Positions 23,049 through 32,067 of a stretch of DNA of 64,000 nt are shown one piece after another; the first letter of the stretch is position 1, and each line of letters starts with the position of its first letter. This stretch comes from Cetobacterium somerae. GTDB lineage: Bacteria > Fusobacteriota > Fusobacteriia > Fusobacteriales > Fusobacteriaceae. The notes beneath the pieces were generated by a model. The model made no database searches. It was not told the origin of the DNA and saw nothing but the letters and a program-made list of their open reading frames with translations. The position numbers were made by a program, and so were the translations under genes. The stretch covers positions 1,366,454 through 1,430,453 of the forward strand of contig NZ_CP092519.1 in the NCBI RefSeq assembly GCF_022430525.1, given 5' to 3'.

Positions 23049-23922
23049 TTGATAACTCCTTGTATAACTCCTCTAAAGCATCAATCACTCTAGGCGTTCC
23101 TCTTAGTATTTTATCTGATTCAATTATCATTATATTCCCTTTTTGTCCCGCTTTTGTTTGTTTTACAACTGGATTACTATTTAAAATATCATTTTTATTT
23201 TTTATAGCCATTGAACCTACAAGTATATCCGGATTTTCTGCTAATAAAAATTCTGGCGACAATATTGGTCTTCCACCTGGTAACCCTTTTGCTATATTTT
23301 CTATCCCTAAAGTATCGAAAATTTGACCTGGTAATGAATTTGGACTAAATACCATCATTGGAGATGTTGAAAATAAAAATCCTCCCTTTATATTTAAAGG
23401 TTTTTCTGCTATTTTCTCTTTTATCATTTTTAATTTTAAATTATAACTATCAATTAATCTATCTATATTTTCTTCCTTTCCAGTTATAACTCCATATATT
23501 TCTAAATTATTTAAGATTTGTTCAAAAGAATTAGCTTCATTAATTATAAAGTTTAATTTCCTTGCTTTTAAACTTTCTCCAAAACTTTCAGACATAGTAT
23601 TTAGTATTACTAAATCTGGGCCATACATTAAAACTTGTTCTACTGAAGGTTTCATTATTGTTCCTGCTTTTGGTAAATCCTTTGTTTTTTCTTGTGGCCA
23701 AATTGGATTTTTTGCAGTGTCTGCTATTGCTACTATATTATTTTCTCCACCAATTAAATAAAATGCTTCTACTGCTGCCGGATCTAATATTAAAACTTTT
23801 TTATACTCTTTCTTTTCTATTTTATTACCTCTTGAATCTATAATAAAATCATTTTCTATTTTTAAAGCATAAACTAGATTACTAATTAAAATAGTAAAAA
23901 TTAATGTTATTACTCTTTTCAT
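23038..23922 (-). CDS. Periplasmic heme-binding protein of the ABC importer
   Basis: This 294-residue protein has a signal peptide (MKRVITLIFTILISNLVYA) and a periplasmic binding fold of the BtuF/FecB type, with VLILDPAAVEAFYLIGGENNIVAIADTA in the first lobe and SMAIKNKNDILNSNPVVKQTKAGQ in the second. It carries substrate from the receptor to the permease. No lipobox cysteine is visible. It lies 8 bases after the ATPase gene; heme as substrate is inferred from the operon. Confidence 0.88.
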   Translation of the reverse strand: MKRVITLIFTILISNLVYALKIENDFIIDSRGNKIEKKEYKKVLILDPAAVEAFYLIGGENNIVAIADTAKNPIWPQEKTKDLPKAGTIMKPSVEQVLMYGPDLVILNTMSESFGESLKARKLNFIINEANSFEQILNNLEIYGVITGKEENIDRLIDSYNLKLKMIKEKIAEKPLNIKGGFLFSTSPMMVFSPNSLPGQIFDTLGIENIAKGLPGGRPILSPEFLLAENPDILVGSMAIKNKNDILNSNPVVKQTKAGQKGNIMIIESDKILRGTPRVIDALEELYKELSNVK

Positions 23923-23930
23923 CTTTCCTC

Positions 23931-24704
23931 CTAAACTAATGGAATAATATACGGTATTCCACTCTCATCTTTTATAACTTTAGCCTTTAAATTATAAACT
24001 TTTTGTAAATTTTCTTCTGTTAAAACTTCGGATGGTGTTCCTTGATATTTTATCTCTCCATCTTTCATCATAATAAGTTCATCACAAAACATGGCAGCTA
24101 AATTTAAATCATGTAATACTGCTACTCCTGTTAAAGATTTTTCAGCCACTAAGCTTTTTACCTTATTTAATAATTCAACTGCATGATTTAAATCTAAAGC
24201 TGAAGTTGGCTCATCTAATAATAGAATTTCTGGATCTTGAGTTAAAGCTCTTGCTAATAAAACTCTTTGAAACTCTCCTCCAGAAAGACTAATCGCTACT
24301 CTTTCAGAAAATTTTTCCAATCCTAAAAACTTTAAATTATCCTCAACTTTTCTTCTATCTTCGTATGAATATCCTGCCCAACTAGATTTTAAATGAGGAA
24401 GTCTCCCCATTAAAACAAAATCCTTTACTGACATATTTGTCATTAAGTTTGACTTTTGTGGAACTAAAGAAACCAATCTTGCCTTCTCTTTTTTGGAAAG
24501 CTCCTTTGTTTCCTTTCCATTAAATTCAATATCCCCTTCACTTGGATTTAAATATCCTAATATATTCTTTAAAAATGTTGATTTACCACAACCATTTGGT
24601 CCTAATATCCCAGTCATTTTCCCTTTAGTTATATTAACTTTTAATTTTTTTAAGATCTCTCTCTCTCCATAAGAAAATGACAGATTATTTACTCTTACAC
24701 CCAT
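23931..24704 (-). CDS. Heme ABC importer ATPase
   Basis: This 257-residue ATPase belongs to the FepC/HmuV/BtuD group. It has Walker A GPNGCGKST, a Q-loop in LVSLVPQKSN, signature LSGGEFQR, Walker B EILLLDEPTSALD and the switch histidine VLHDLN. It powers uptake with the permease, whose stop overlaps its ATG. The binding protein gene follows. The role in heme import comes from the neighbouring genes. Confidence 0.92.
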   Translation of the reverse strand: MGVRVNNLSFSYGEREILKKLKVNITKGKMTGILGPNGCGKSTFLKNILGYLNPSEGDIEFNGKETKELSKKEKARLVSLVPQKSNLMTNMSVKDFVLMGRLPHLKSSWAGYSYEDRRKVEDNLKFLGLEKFSERVAISLSGGEFQRVLLARALTQDPEILLLDEPTSALDLNHAVELLNKVKSLVAEKSLTGVAVLHDLNLAAMFCDELIMMKDGEIKYQGTPSEVLTEENLQKVYNLKAKVIKDESGIPYIIPLV

Positions 24705-25672
24705 TAGTTTCCTCCTTTAGCTTTAAATGCTAAGTATAAGAAAAATGGAGCTCCAAAAAATGCCGTAACAACTCCAATTGGAATCTCAACAGGTGCTAAA
24801 AACAATCTTCCTATTGTGTCACAAATTAATAGAAAAAATCCTCCTGCCAAGGCAGCGTTAGGAATTAATCTAGAGTTAGATGGTCCTACTAACATTCTTA
24901 TTGAATGAGGTATAATTAATCCTACAAAACCAATCATTCCTGAAAAAGCAACTGAAAATGCTACAACTAATGCTGATACTGTTAATACTTTTGCTTTCAA
25001 TGTATGGACGTCAACTCCCAAAGAGTTAGCTTCTTCATCTCCTGACAATAATGCATCTAATTGATTTCTTTGTAAGTAAAAAAATATTAAAGAAAAAACT
25101 AATGGAATTATAAGTAAAAATACCTTTGTCCAAGTCGCTCCTCCTAAATATCCCATTAACCACATAGTTATCTTAAAAGATTCTTCTCCTATTAAATACA
25201 TAGCAAAAGATGTAAAAGCACCTATAAAAGCTGATACAGCTATTCCTACTATTAAAAGAGTTGTTATATCAACCTTACCACTTCTATTTGATAACTTAAA
25301 TATAATGAACGTACTTATTAAGCATGATAAGAATGCCAGTACTCCATAAAAAATATCTGGTAATTGAAATACGTATGCTATCACAGCTCCAAATGTAGCA
25401 CTTGCTGCAATTCCTATTATATATGGATCAGCTAGTGGATTCTGGAATACTGCTTGAACTACTACTCCACTTGATGAAAGCATCATTCCTATTAATAATG
25501 CCATTACTATTCTCGGTAATCTTATATCATAAATTATTGTTTTTATATAATCTGGTGCTGTACTTATGGAAAATAGTTGTTCCAATGGTACAGAAACACT
25601 TCCTAAACCAATAGAAAGTGTTCCTGTTAGTATTATTCCCAGAATTAATATTAACGATATGTGTTTTTTCAT
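24704..25672 (-). CDS. FecCD-family heme ABC importer permease
   Basis: This 322-residue membrane protein belongs to the FecCD/BtuC/HmuU family. Typical stretches are IYDIRLPRIVMALLIGMMLSSSGVVVQAVFQNPLADPYIIGIAASATFGAVI, of which the NPLADPYIIG motif is diagnostic, and FSGMIGFVGLIIPHSIRMLVGPSNSRLIPNAA near the end. About ten helices are visible. It overlaps the ATPase gene by one base and follows the TonB-dependent receptor gene by 17 bases. Confidence 0.93.
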   Translation of the reverse strand: MKKHISLILILGIILTGTLSIGLGSVSVPLEQLFSISTAPDYIKTIIYDIRLPRIVMALLIGMMLSSSGVVVQAVFQNPLADPYIIGIAASATFGAVIAYVFQLPDIFYGVLAFLSCLISTFIIFKLSNRSGKVDITTLLIVGIAVSAFIGAFTSFAMYLIGEESFKITMWLMGYLGGATWTKVFLLIIPLVFSLIFFYLQRNQLDALLSGDEEANSLGVDVHTLKAKVLTVSALVVAFSVAFSGMIGFVGLIIPHSIRMLVGPSNSRLIPNAALAGGFFLLICDTIGRLFLAPVEIPIGVVTAFFGAPFFLYLAFKAKGGN

Positions 25673-25689
25673 ATTAATTCTCCTATTTT

Positions 25690-27723
25690 TTAGAAATTGT
25701 ATTTAAATCCTGCGTAAAGACTTCTCTCTGCAGCTGGATTATACTCTTTACCATCTGAACTTATAGAGTTATAATACTTTTCATTAAATATATTATTAAT
25801 TCCTGTATAAACTCTTAAATTTTCAATTGGTCTATAATTTAATGTTAAATTTGTCACAATATTTTCATTCTGTTTACCCTCTGTATTTTTATTACTTAAA
25901 TAATAACCTGATGAATAAACTGTATCCCAAATAACATTAACTTTTGAAGTTATCTTATAATCTAATGCTATATTAAATCTATTTGTAGGAACATCTGCTA
26001 TTTCATTTCCCTCAATTGATTTATCTTGATCTTTTAATATTTTTGTCTTAACTAAAGCATACCCTTCTCTTACTGTTAGATTTCCAAAATATTGCTCTGC
26101 ATTTAACTCTAAACCGTATCTTCTTGTTTTTCCAATATTATAATTTCTAAAATTCATTCCACTATAATTTTCTGTTGCTATTTCATCATTTGTTTCAGTT
26201 AAATATATTGCTCCACTTATAAAACTTCCAAATATATAATCTTTAAAACCTGTTTCATATGTTATATATGTTTCTGAATCTAAATCATTATTAATATATG
26301 CTCCATCTATTTTATCTACTAATTGTGAAGGTGTTGGAGAAGTAAATCCCTTTTCTCCCTTAATATAGATATTTCCTGTCTCTGAATATAAATAGTTTCC
26401 TACTAATTCATAAGCCATATTTTCCATAGTTGTTTTTCTATTTATACTTGTATCTGATGTTGTTGTCCCACTTGATAAAGAACTTTTTTTATATGATCTA
26501 TCAGTTTTATAATCTGCATATTCATATCTTACACCTTGAGTAAATTCAAGTTTACCAATTGCATTTCTATTTAAAATAAACATACTATGAGTATCTTTAG
26601 TTAAATCATTTTTATATTTTTCTGAACTAAACATATCCATTTGACTATCTCTTTTTAAGTTGTTATTTATATAGTCATACCCTAAAATTAAACTGCTTGA
26701 TTCTCCATAACTAACTTTTAATTTTGGTTTAAATCCTATCTTTTCATCAGTATAATCCATATAATTTTTAACACTATAACTCATTTTTTCATAATTATTT
26801 TCATTATATATATCTGTTTTCTGATAAAATCCAACTAAGTCTAAAGTTACTTTTTCATTAAATTTGTATTCATATTTTCCTGTAAATTCGTCTTTCTTAG
26901 TATTATTAACAATTAACTCATCATATTTACCAACAAGACCATTACTTTTAGGATTTGATAACATCTCTTTTGTAAGAGCTCTAGGTGATGTTGCGTCATC
27001 CTTATATCTCGAGTACTTAAAGACAAAACTTTGATTTTCATCAATTTTATATTTTAAACTTCCCTCAAAATACTCTGAATCTGATTCATCTCCATCTCTA
27101 AATCCTTTATAATCATTCTTAGTATAATTAATACTTATACCTAAATCTCCAACTGTTGTTCCATAAGAAACCTCACCTTTTTTCCCACCAAAAGTATTTA
27201 GCTCTCCTGAAACAGAACCTCCTGTATAACCTGCTCCTGATTTTGTCACAATATTTATTATTCCACCTCTTGTTCCACTTCCATAAAGAATGGCTCCCCC
27301 GCCTGGAATAACCTCAATTTTTTCAATATTTTCAACTGGAACTGTATTAATTGGTGTTTTTGCATGAGATGTATCTAATAAGTTTACACTTACACCATCT
27401 ATTAAAACTTGTACATTTGCTGTTGCTTTACTTCCTTGCCCTCTCATATCAATTATTGGATCTTTTGGATCTCCTATTAAATTGACACTTGGTACATCTT
27501 TTAAAGCCTCTGATACAGATTGATAATTCTTTTCCTCTATATCTTTAGCTGTAATAACTGTTACTGTATTTGTTACATTTCTTTGTGCTGTTTCAAACCC
27601 CGTTGTTGAAATCACACTTTCATTTAATTTAACCCCTTTATTAGCTTCTTCATAGAAAAAATCATCATTTGAATAACTTAAAGCTGTTACTATTAAACTT
27701 AGTACTGCTATTCTTTTGTTCAT
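25690..27723 (-). CDS. TonB-dependent heme receptor
   Basis: This 677-residue outer-membrane protein has a signal peptide (MNKRIAVLSLIVTALSYS), a plug domain (about 45-165; TVITAKDIEEKNYQSVSEAL and GGGAILYGSGTRGGIINIVTK), and a beta-barrel ending in SLYAGFKYNF with the terminal phenylalanine needed for assembly. Barrel segments alternate hydrophobic residues throughout. It takes up its ligand with energy from TonB-ExbBD, encoded next to it. Heme is the likely ligand from context; the FRAP/NPNL heme box was not clearly seen, so a siderophore or other metal complex stays possible. Confidence 0.92.
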   Translation of the reverse strand: MNKRIAVLSLIVTALSYSNDDFFYEEANKGVKLNESVISTTGFETAQRNVTNTVTVITAKDIEEKNYQSVSEALKDVPSVNLIGDPKDPIIDMRGQGSKATANVQVLIDGVSVNLLDTSHAKTPINTVPVENIEKIEVIPGGGAILYGSGTRGGIINIVTKSGAGYTGGSVSGELNTFGGKKGEVSYGTTVGDLGISINYTKNDYKGFRDGDESDSEYFEGSLKYKIDENQSFVFKYSRYKDDATSPRALTKEMLSNPKSNGLVGKYDELIVNNTKKDEFTGKYEYKFNEKVTLDLVGFYQKTDIYNENNYEKMSYSVKNYMDYTDEKIGFKPKLKVSYGESSSLILGYDYINNNLKRDSQMDMFSSEKYKNDLTKDTHSMFILNRNAIGKLEFTQGVRYEYADYKTDRSYKKSSLSSGTTTSDTSINRKTTMENMAYELVGNYLYSETGNIYIKGEKGFTSPTPSQLVDKIDGAYINNDLDSETYITYETGFKDYIFGSFISGAIYLTETNDEIATENYSGMNFRNYNIGKTRRYGLELNAEQYFGNLTVREGYALVKTKILKDQDKSIEGNEIADVPTNRFNIALDYKITSKVNVIWDTVYSSGYYLSNKNTEGKQNENIVTNLTLNYRPIENLRVYTGINNIFNEKYYNSISSDGKEYNPAAERSLYAGFKYNF

Positions 27724-27741
27724 AATTTTAATCCCTCTCCA

Positions 27742-29004
27742 TTACTTTTTTATTAACCCTAAAGTTTTTTCAACAACTGTTGTTAAAATCTCTCTAGATA
27801 TATTGTTACCCCAAAATAAGCCATCTTCAGTTAGTTTATAATGTTCTTTATCTTCTAATATAAAATTATTCTCTTTTAACTCAAATAGCAATTCTTCAAA
27901 AGCTATCATTTCTTCAGATGTTAATATATCTTTTACTATATTTTTATCTATTTGTGGAAATTGAAATAATCCGCTAAATTTATCCAATCTTTGTTGATAA
28001 TCACTTTTTTCAACAAACATTGACATCTCTTTCTTCATTCTAAAAATAGATATATTATCAACATTTCCTCCGGCTCCAACTCCAATTGGAAAAGTGTCTC
28101 CTCCAAAGTTTCTAGTCTTTATATATTTATATTTATCTCTTCCTTTTTTTGCTATTTTTGTTAACTCCAATGCGTAATAATCACTATCTTTAGTTAACTC
28201 TTTTATAAACGCATCATGTAACTCTCTCTCTTTTTTTAAATCCTCTTGAACTTTAACTTTTTCATCTTTTATGTCATGAGATAATGTTGACCCTTCATGA
28301 ACCATTAATGAATAAAAACTTGAACTTCCTAAATCTAACTTTTTTATAATCTTAGCATCCTCTATAGCATCCTCTATTTTTTGCGTTGGATAGTTATAAA
28401 TAATATCTATGCAAACTTCTCCATTAAATTTTTCTTTTAATTGAATTAATCTTTCTATTGTTTCATTTTTCGAATACGTTCTATTGTAAAATTTTCTTCC
28501 TTCATCTGAGAAACTTTGAATACCCACAGATAATCTATTAACTCCATATTTATTCATTAACTCTATTTTTTCATCATTTAAATTATGTAATGTTGTTTCT
28601 AAAGTAAATTCGTATTCTGTAGAAAATTTTATATTTCTATTAACACTTTGAAGTATTTTTTCCAATTGATTATTTTTATAAACTGTTGGAGTTCCTCCAC
28701 CAAAATATATTACATCTACACTTTTTTCCTTAAAATATCTATAATCTCCATATTTATCAAATTCACTAACTATATAATCTGCATAAGAATCTAAACTTCC
28801 ACTTAATTGCTCTCTATTTAAATTACAAAACGAACAAATTTTATCACAATATGGTGTGTGAACATATATCGCTCTTGGAACATCTTTAGGTTCCTCTTTT
28901 AATCTGTTTAAGAACTCTTCCTCTGTAACTCTTTTTTGAGGATAATACTTTCCTATCAATCCACTAGAATTATGATGACTCTTATATCTTGTTTCAAAAT
29001 GCAT
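27742..29004 (-). CDS. Radical SAM anaerobic heme-degrading enzyme (ChuW/HutW/HmuW type)
   Basis: This 420-residue radical SAM protein resembles HemN/HemW and the heme-utilisation branch ChuW/HutW/HmuW. The cluster cysteines are Cys53, Cys57 and Cys60 (CDKICSFC, a CxxxCxxC motif). VIYFGGGTPT and NRLSVGIQSFSDEGRKFYNRTY follow. ChuW-type enzymes open heme without oxygen, using a radical methyl transfer, to give a linear tetrapyrrole and free iron. The placement between the receptor gene and exbD makes this branch more likely than HemW. It is 17 bases upstream of the receptor gene and 7 bases after exbD. Confidence 0.88.
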   Translation of the reverse strand: MHFETRYKSHHNSSGLIGKYYPQKRVTEEEFLNRLKEEPKDVPRAIYVHTPYCDKICSFCNLNREQLSGSLDSYADYIVSEFDKYGDYRYFKEKSVDVIYFGGGTPTVYKNNQLEKILQSVNRNIKFSTEYEFTLETTLHNLNDEKIELMNKYGVNRLSVGIQSFSDEGRKFYNRTYSKNETIERLIQLKEKFNGEVCIDIIYNYPTQKIEDAIEDAKIIKKLDLGSSSFYSLMVHEGSTLSHDIKDEKVKVQEDLKKERELHDAFIKELTKDSDYYALELTKIAKKGRDKYKYIKTRNFGGDTFPIGVGAGGNVDNISIFRMKKEMSMFVEKSDYQQRLDKFSGLFQFPQIDKNIVKDILTSEEMIAFEELLFELKENNFILEDKEHYKLTEDGLFWGNNISREILTTVVEKTLGLIKK

Positions 29005-29011
29005 TATTTAA

Positions 29012-29449
29012 TCACTTCCCTTTAGTCTCTATATCTATTGCTTGTGCTCCAGCCAACTTTATATCTGACATTATATCTACCACATCTCCATAGTCGATTC
29101 CTCTATCAGCTAATATTGCTACTCTTTTATTTTCCATTAGTACAATTGTATTTTTTATTTTTTCTTGCAATTCATCTTTTCTTATATCTACTATGGAACT
29201 CTCTTTTTGTTTGTCTATTTTTATTTTTAGCTCTCCATTACTTGCAACTAAAATTGAAATTTTATCAATAGATTCTATTATTTCAGAAACCTCTGATTTA
29301 GGTAAATCTATTTTGATACCCTTCATATCATCAAATGTTGTAGCAACCATAAAAAATATCAGAAGTAAAAATACTACATCTATTAATGGAGTTAAATCTG
29401 GTGTTAATTGTTTTCTTTGATAATTCATAAACCCTTTTGATTTAAACAT
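29012..29449 (-). CDS. exbD: ExbD biopolymer transport protein
   Basis: This 145-residue protein has a cytosolic start (MNYQRKQLTPDLTPLIDVV), one membrane helix at about 24-42 with the proton-carrying Asp in LTPLIDVVFLLLIFFMV, and a periplasmic domain. It forms the TonB motor with ExbB. It follows exbB by 9 bases and precedes the radical SAM gene by 7. Confidence 0.93.
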   Translation of the reverse strand: MFKSKGFMNYQRKQLTPDLTPLIDVVFLLLIFFMVATTFDDMKGIKIDLPKSEVSEIIESIDKISILVASNGELKIKIDKQKESSIVDIRKDELQEKIKNTIVLMENKRVAILADRGIDYGDVVDIMSDIKLAGAQAIDIETKGK

Positions 29450-29458
29450 ATTCTATAC

Positions 29459-30082
29459 CTACATCTTTCTTAAAATATTTATAAATTCAACTACATTTTT
29501 TTCCATATCAACTAATGCTTTCTCAATTTTTTTTTGATAGAAGTTATAAAATATTAAAGCCGGTATCGCTACGATTAAACCTGATGCTGTTGTGATTAAG
29601 GCTTGAGAAATTCCAAAAGCTAGAACTGTTGGATCTCCTGCTCCATGTTTTGACATAGCTGTAAATGCTCCAATCATTCCTGTTACAGTTCCTAATAATC
29701 CTGCTAACGGAGTTACATTAGCTGCTAAAGCTAAAATCCACATATTTTTTTCTAATTTTGGCATCTCTCTTAAAGCACACTCTCTTGCTTTCTCTTCTAA
29801 ATAATCATAAGTGCAACAATTCATTTTTTCACCATTGTATTCTATTAAAATTGTTTTCATTACTTTTGCCGATGTATTTTTAAAGCAATCGCATGCTTTT
29901 ATAGCTCTTTCTCTTTCATTATTTTTAATAAATTTCTCTAAATGATTTATTAAAAGTTCTCCGTTATCTTTTTCATTTTTAAAGAAGTAATATCCTCTTT
30001 CTAATATCACACTAAGACCTGCTACTGATAAAAATATTATTACAGACATTAATGGTCCTCCTGCTTTGATTATATCTATCAT
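29459..30082 (-). CDS. exbB: ExbB/MotA-TolQ-family proton channel
   Basis: This 207-residue membrane protein has an N-terminal helix (GGPLMSVIIFLSVAGLSVILERGYYF), a cytosolic stretch, and two C-terminal helices with the family core LALAANVTPLAGLLGTVTGMIGAFTAM and ALITTASGLIVAIPALIFYNFY. It forms the proton channel of the TonB motor. The ATG at 30082 follows AGGAGGG by five bases; an upstream in-frame ATG at 30118 lies before that ribosome site and is rejected. It is the first gene of the leftward heme operon. Confidence 0.93.
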   Translation of the reverse strand: MIDIIKAGGPLMSVIIFLSVAGLSVILERGYYFFKNEKDNGELLINHLEKFIKNNERERAIKACDCFKNTSAKVMKTILIEYNGEKMNCCTYDYLEEKARECALREMPKLEKNMWILALAANVTPLAGLLGTVTGMIGAFTAMSKHGAGDPTVLAFGISQALITTASGLIVAIPALIFYNFYQKKIEKALVDMEKNVVEFINILRKM

Positions 30083-30122
30083 ACATTCCCTCCTAAAATT
30101 AAATATTTTGACATTCAAAGTT

Positions 30123-30216
30123 ATTATAATGATTTTGTACTAAATAGTCAATATATTTTTCAAACAAAGTATTTTTTTATAAATAATTTGATAATTAAAA
30201 TATTTTTTGTTATAAT
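30123..30216. promoter_or_regulatory. Divergent promoters of the heme operons (exbB and tonB)
   Basis: Leftwards, TTGACT (30151-30146) and TATAAT (30128-30123) are 17 bases apart. Rightwards, TTGATA (30188-30193) and TATAAT (30211-30216) are 17 bases apart. The rightward -35 overlaps TGATAAT (30189-30195), a perfect Fur half-site, but the other half is poor. Iron or heme control is likely but not shown. Confidence 0.7.
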
Positions 30217-30251
30217 CATTGTGAATTTACTACTTATTTTTTGGAGGAATT

Positions 30252-30965
30252 ATGAAGTTTTTTATTTTTTCAATAGTTTTACATATATTTATATTTATTT
30301 TTGGTTTTTCTTTAGATTCAAATAAAAGTTTTGAAATTAATAATATTGGGAATGATTTTAGTACTCCATCTATCTCTGTTAATTTCAATTCAATGCAAAT
30401 AACTCCACAATTGCAACCAACTGAGTCATCAGATGAAATTCTAAAAGAGGTTTTAGAAGAAAAGGTAGAAGAAAAAATAGATAAAACTAAAATTGAGGAG
30501 AAAAAAAGAGAAGTTATAAAGAAAGAGAATAAAAAAAATTCTAAACCTAAAAAAGTTTTAGAAAAAAAGAAAAACGAACTCACTAAAAAATCTCAACAAT
30601 CAGAAAATACAAATACACCTACAAATACTAATACTGATTTAATTGAGCTCTCACAAGGTGTATTTGCTGCTAAAAATCAAGGGGTCCAAGGACTTAAATA
30701 TTCTTTTATTTCTCAACCTGATCCAGAGTATCCTTTAGCTGCTAAAAGAGTATCATACACTAAAGAAGTTTCTATTAAGGTTAGATTTCTTGTGGGATTA
30801 AATGGTGAAATTGAAGATATTAAATTTTACAGTGATAAAGATAGTTTAGGTTTCCAAAAAGAAGTCGAAAAAACTTTAAATAAGTGGAAATTAACTACTG
30901 TAACTTTAAATAACAAACCAATAAAACTATACTTTTATAAAGAATTTAAATTTAATCAAAAATAA
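30252..30965 (+). CDS. tonB: TonB energy transducer
   Basis: This 237-residue protein has an N-terminal membrane anchor (MKFFIFSIVLHIFIFIFGFS). A long periplasmic linker rich in Lys and Glu follows (about 70-135; EEKKREVIKKENKK and similar). The C-terminal TonB domain (about 150-237) contains PDPEYPLAAKRVSYTKEVSI, FLVGLNGEIEDIKFY and LNKWKL. Lys/Glu repeats replace the Pro-rich linker of the E. coli protein. It transfers the ExbBD energy to the receptor. It is transcribed divergently from exbB and precedes a flavodoxin-like gene by 18 bases. Confidence 0.92.
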   Translation: MKFFIFSIVLHIFIFIFGFSLDSNKSFEINNIGNDFSTPSISVNFNSMQITPQLQPTESSDEILKEVLEEKVEEKIDKTKIEEKKREVIKKENKKNSKPKKVLEKKKNELTKKSQQSENTNTPTNTNTDLIELSQGVFAAKNQGVQGLKYSFISQPDPEYPLAAKRVSYTKEVSIKVRFLVGLNGEIEDIKFYSDKDSLGFQKEVEKTLNKWKLTTVTLNNKPIKLYFYKEFKFNQK

Positions 30966-30983
30966 TGGGAGGATTTTAATTTT

Positions 30984-31490
30984 ATGAAAATACTTATTAC
31001 ATATTCATCAAAAACTGGAAATACAGAAAAAATAGCTCAAGCTATTCATAAAGGTATTCCAACTGCTAGCCTTTTACCTATCTCTGAAATTGTAAACTTA
31101 GATTATGATTTAATTTTTGTAGGAGGTTGGATTGACAGGGCCACTTTTGATCAAACAGCATTAACTTTAGCTAAACAAATTTTTGATAAAAATGTTGCAT
31201 ACTTCTTTACTTTAGGTGCTTATCCACACTCTGAACATGCTAAAGATTGTGTTAACAACATTGAAACTCTATTAAAAAATAATAATAACAATATTTTAGG
31301 CGGATACTTTTGTCAAGGAGCCATTGATCCAAAGTTAATCTCTTGGTTATCAACACTTCCATCTGATCACAAAATGTCTCCAAACGAAGAAAGAAAAAAA
31401 AGATGGGAAGATGCTAAATCACATCCAGATCAATTGGATTTAAATAAAGCTACTGAATTTAGTTTAGATATTATTTCTAAGTACAAATAA
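30984..31490 (+). CDS. Flavodoxin-like protein of heme catabolism (HmuF/BilS-like)
   Basis: This 168-residue protein has the flavodoxin FMN phosphate loop ITYSSKTGNTEKIAQAI at the start and the later flavin-binding loops FVGGWIDRATFDQ and FFTLGAYPHSEHA. Flavodoxin-like HmuF of Fusobacterium nucleatum binds heme and reduces the tetrapyrrole (anaerobilin) made by HmuW, and this gene lies beside the same gene set. The assignment is by fold and context. It is co-transcribed with tonB and ends at a strong terminator. Confidence 0.82.
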   Translation: MKILITYSSKTGNTEKIAQAIHKGIPTASLLPISEIVNLDYDLIFVGGWIDRATFDQTALTLAKQIFDKNVAYFFTLGAYPHSEHAKDCVNNIETLLKNNNNNILGGYFCQGAIDPKLISWLSTLPSDHKMSPNEERKKRWEDAKSHPDQLDLNKATEFSLDIISKYK

Positions 31491-31493
31491 AAT

Positions 31494-31532
31494 AAAAATA
31501 GGGAAAAGCTAATATAACTTTTCCCTATTTTT
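31494..31532. terminator. Bidirectional terminator between flavodoxin and hutX-like genes
   Basis: AAAAATAGGGAAAAG pairs with CTTTTCCCTATTTTT, a 15-base stem with a 9-base loop, and T-rich tails on both sides. Confidence 0.88.
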
Positions 31533-31536
31533 ATTT

Positions 31537-32007
31537 TTATAAACTTTTAAAACTTTCTAAACACTCTTCAATTAACTCTTTCTTCTCATTTCTTGGAACA
31601 TACACTGCAAATATCTCCCTTTCATCCTCTCCAAAGAATTTTATAGAATAACTCTCTCTTCCAAACATTATATCTTTTACTAAAAAAATCTCTTTTATTT
31701 TTCCCACACTTAAATGTCCGCCTATTGTTGAATTTTTATCGTGGAAATTCAAGAATCCATGAGCATAAAATCCTTTTGGAAACTTATCTTGTATTTCTAA
31801 TACAAAACTTGGAGTAACAACTAATAAAAATACCTTTTCCCACCCTCTTAATATATCGAACAAGTCATCGATTTTTTCTGTATCATATTTTTTTACAGTT
31901 GGTGCCTCTCTTAAAACTTCAATTATTGAAATATCTAATTCTTTAGCTATTTTATTTAAAGAAGCCTTTTCATCATTTACCAGCATCTCGTTTATTTTAT
32001 TTTTCAT
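31537..32007 (-). CDS. HutX/ChuX-family cytosolic heme carrier
   Basis: This 156-residue protein matches HutX/ChuX. After an N-terminal helix-turn-helix-like part (KASLNKIAKELDISIIEVLREAP), the core has FPKGFYAHGFLNFHDKNSTIGGHLSVGKIKEIFLV, where the IGGHL stretch is diagnostic. HutX-type proteins bind heme in the cytosol and hand it to degrading enzymes. It is convergent with the tonB-flavodoxin unit and has its own promoter, completing the heme island. Confidence 0.85.
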   Translation of the reverse strand: MKNKINEMLVNDEKASLNKIAKELDISIIEVLREAPTVKKYDTEKIDDLFDILRGWEKVFLLVVTPSFVLEIQDKFPKGFYAHGFLNFHDKNSTIGGHLSVGKIKEIFLVKDIMFGRESYSIKFFGEDEREIFAVYVPRNEKKELIEECLESFKSL

Positions 32008-32038
32008 AAATTCCTCCTACATTATATTATGCAAGAAA

Positions 32039-32067
32039 AATATATTACATTTTAAAAACTTTGTCAA
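32039..32067 (-). promoter_or_regulatory. Promoter of the hutX-like gene
   Basis: On the minus strand TTGACA (32067-32062) and TATATT (32044-32039) are 17 bases apart. The -35 box begins right after the stop of the upstream YihY-like gene and its sequence (TTGACAAAGTTTTTAAA) resembles the hugZ-like promoter. Confidence 0.55.

Noticed and set aside
30083-30118. Longer N-terminus of ExbB
   Set aside because: The upstream ATG lies before the AGGAGGG site; ExbB proteins begin close to the first helix, which fits the ATG at 30082.
30119-30251. Classical Fur box between exbB and tonB
   Set aside because: Only one half-site (TGATAAT) is good; the second half fails, so a full box cannot be claimed.
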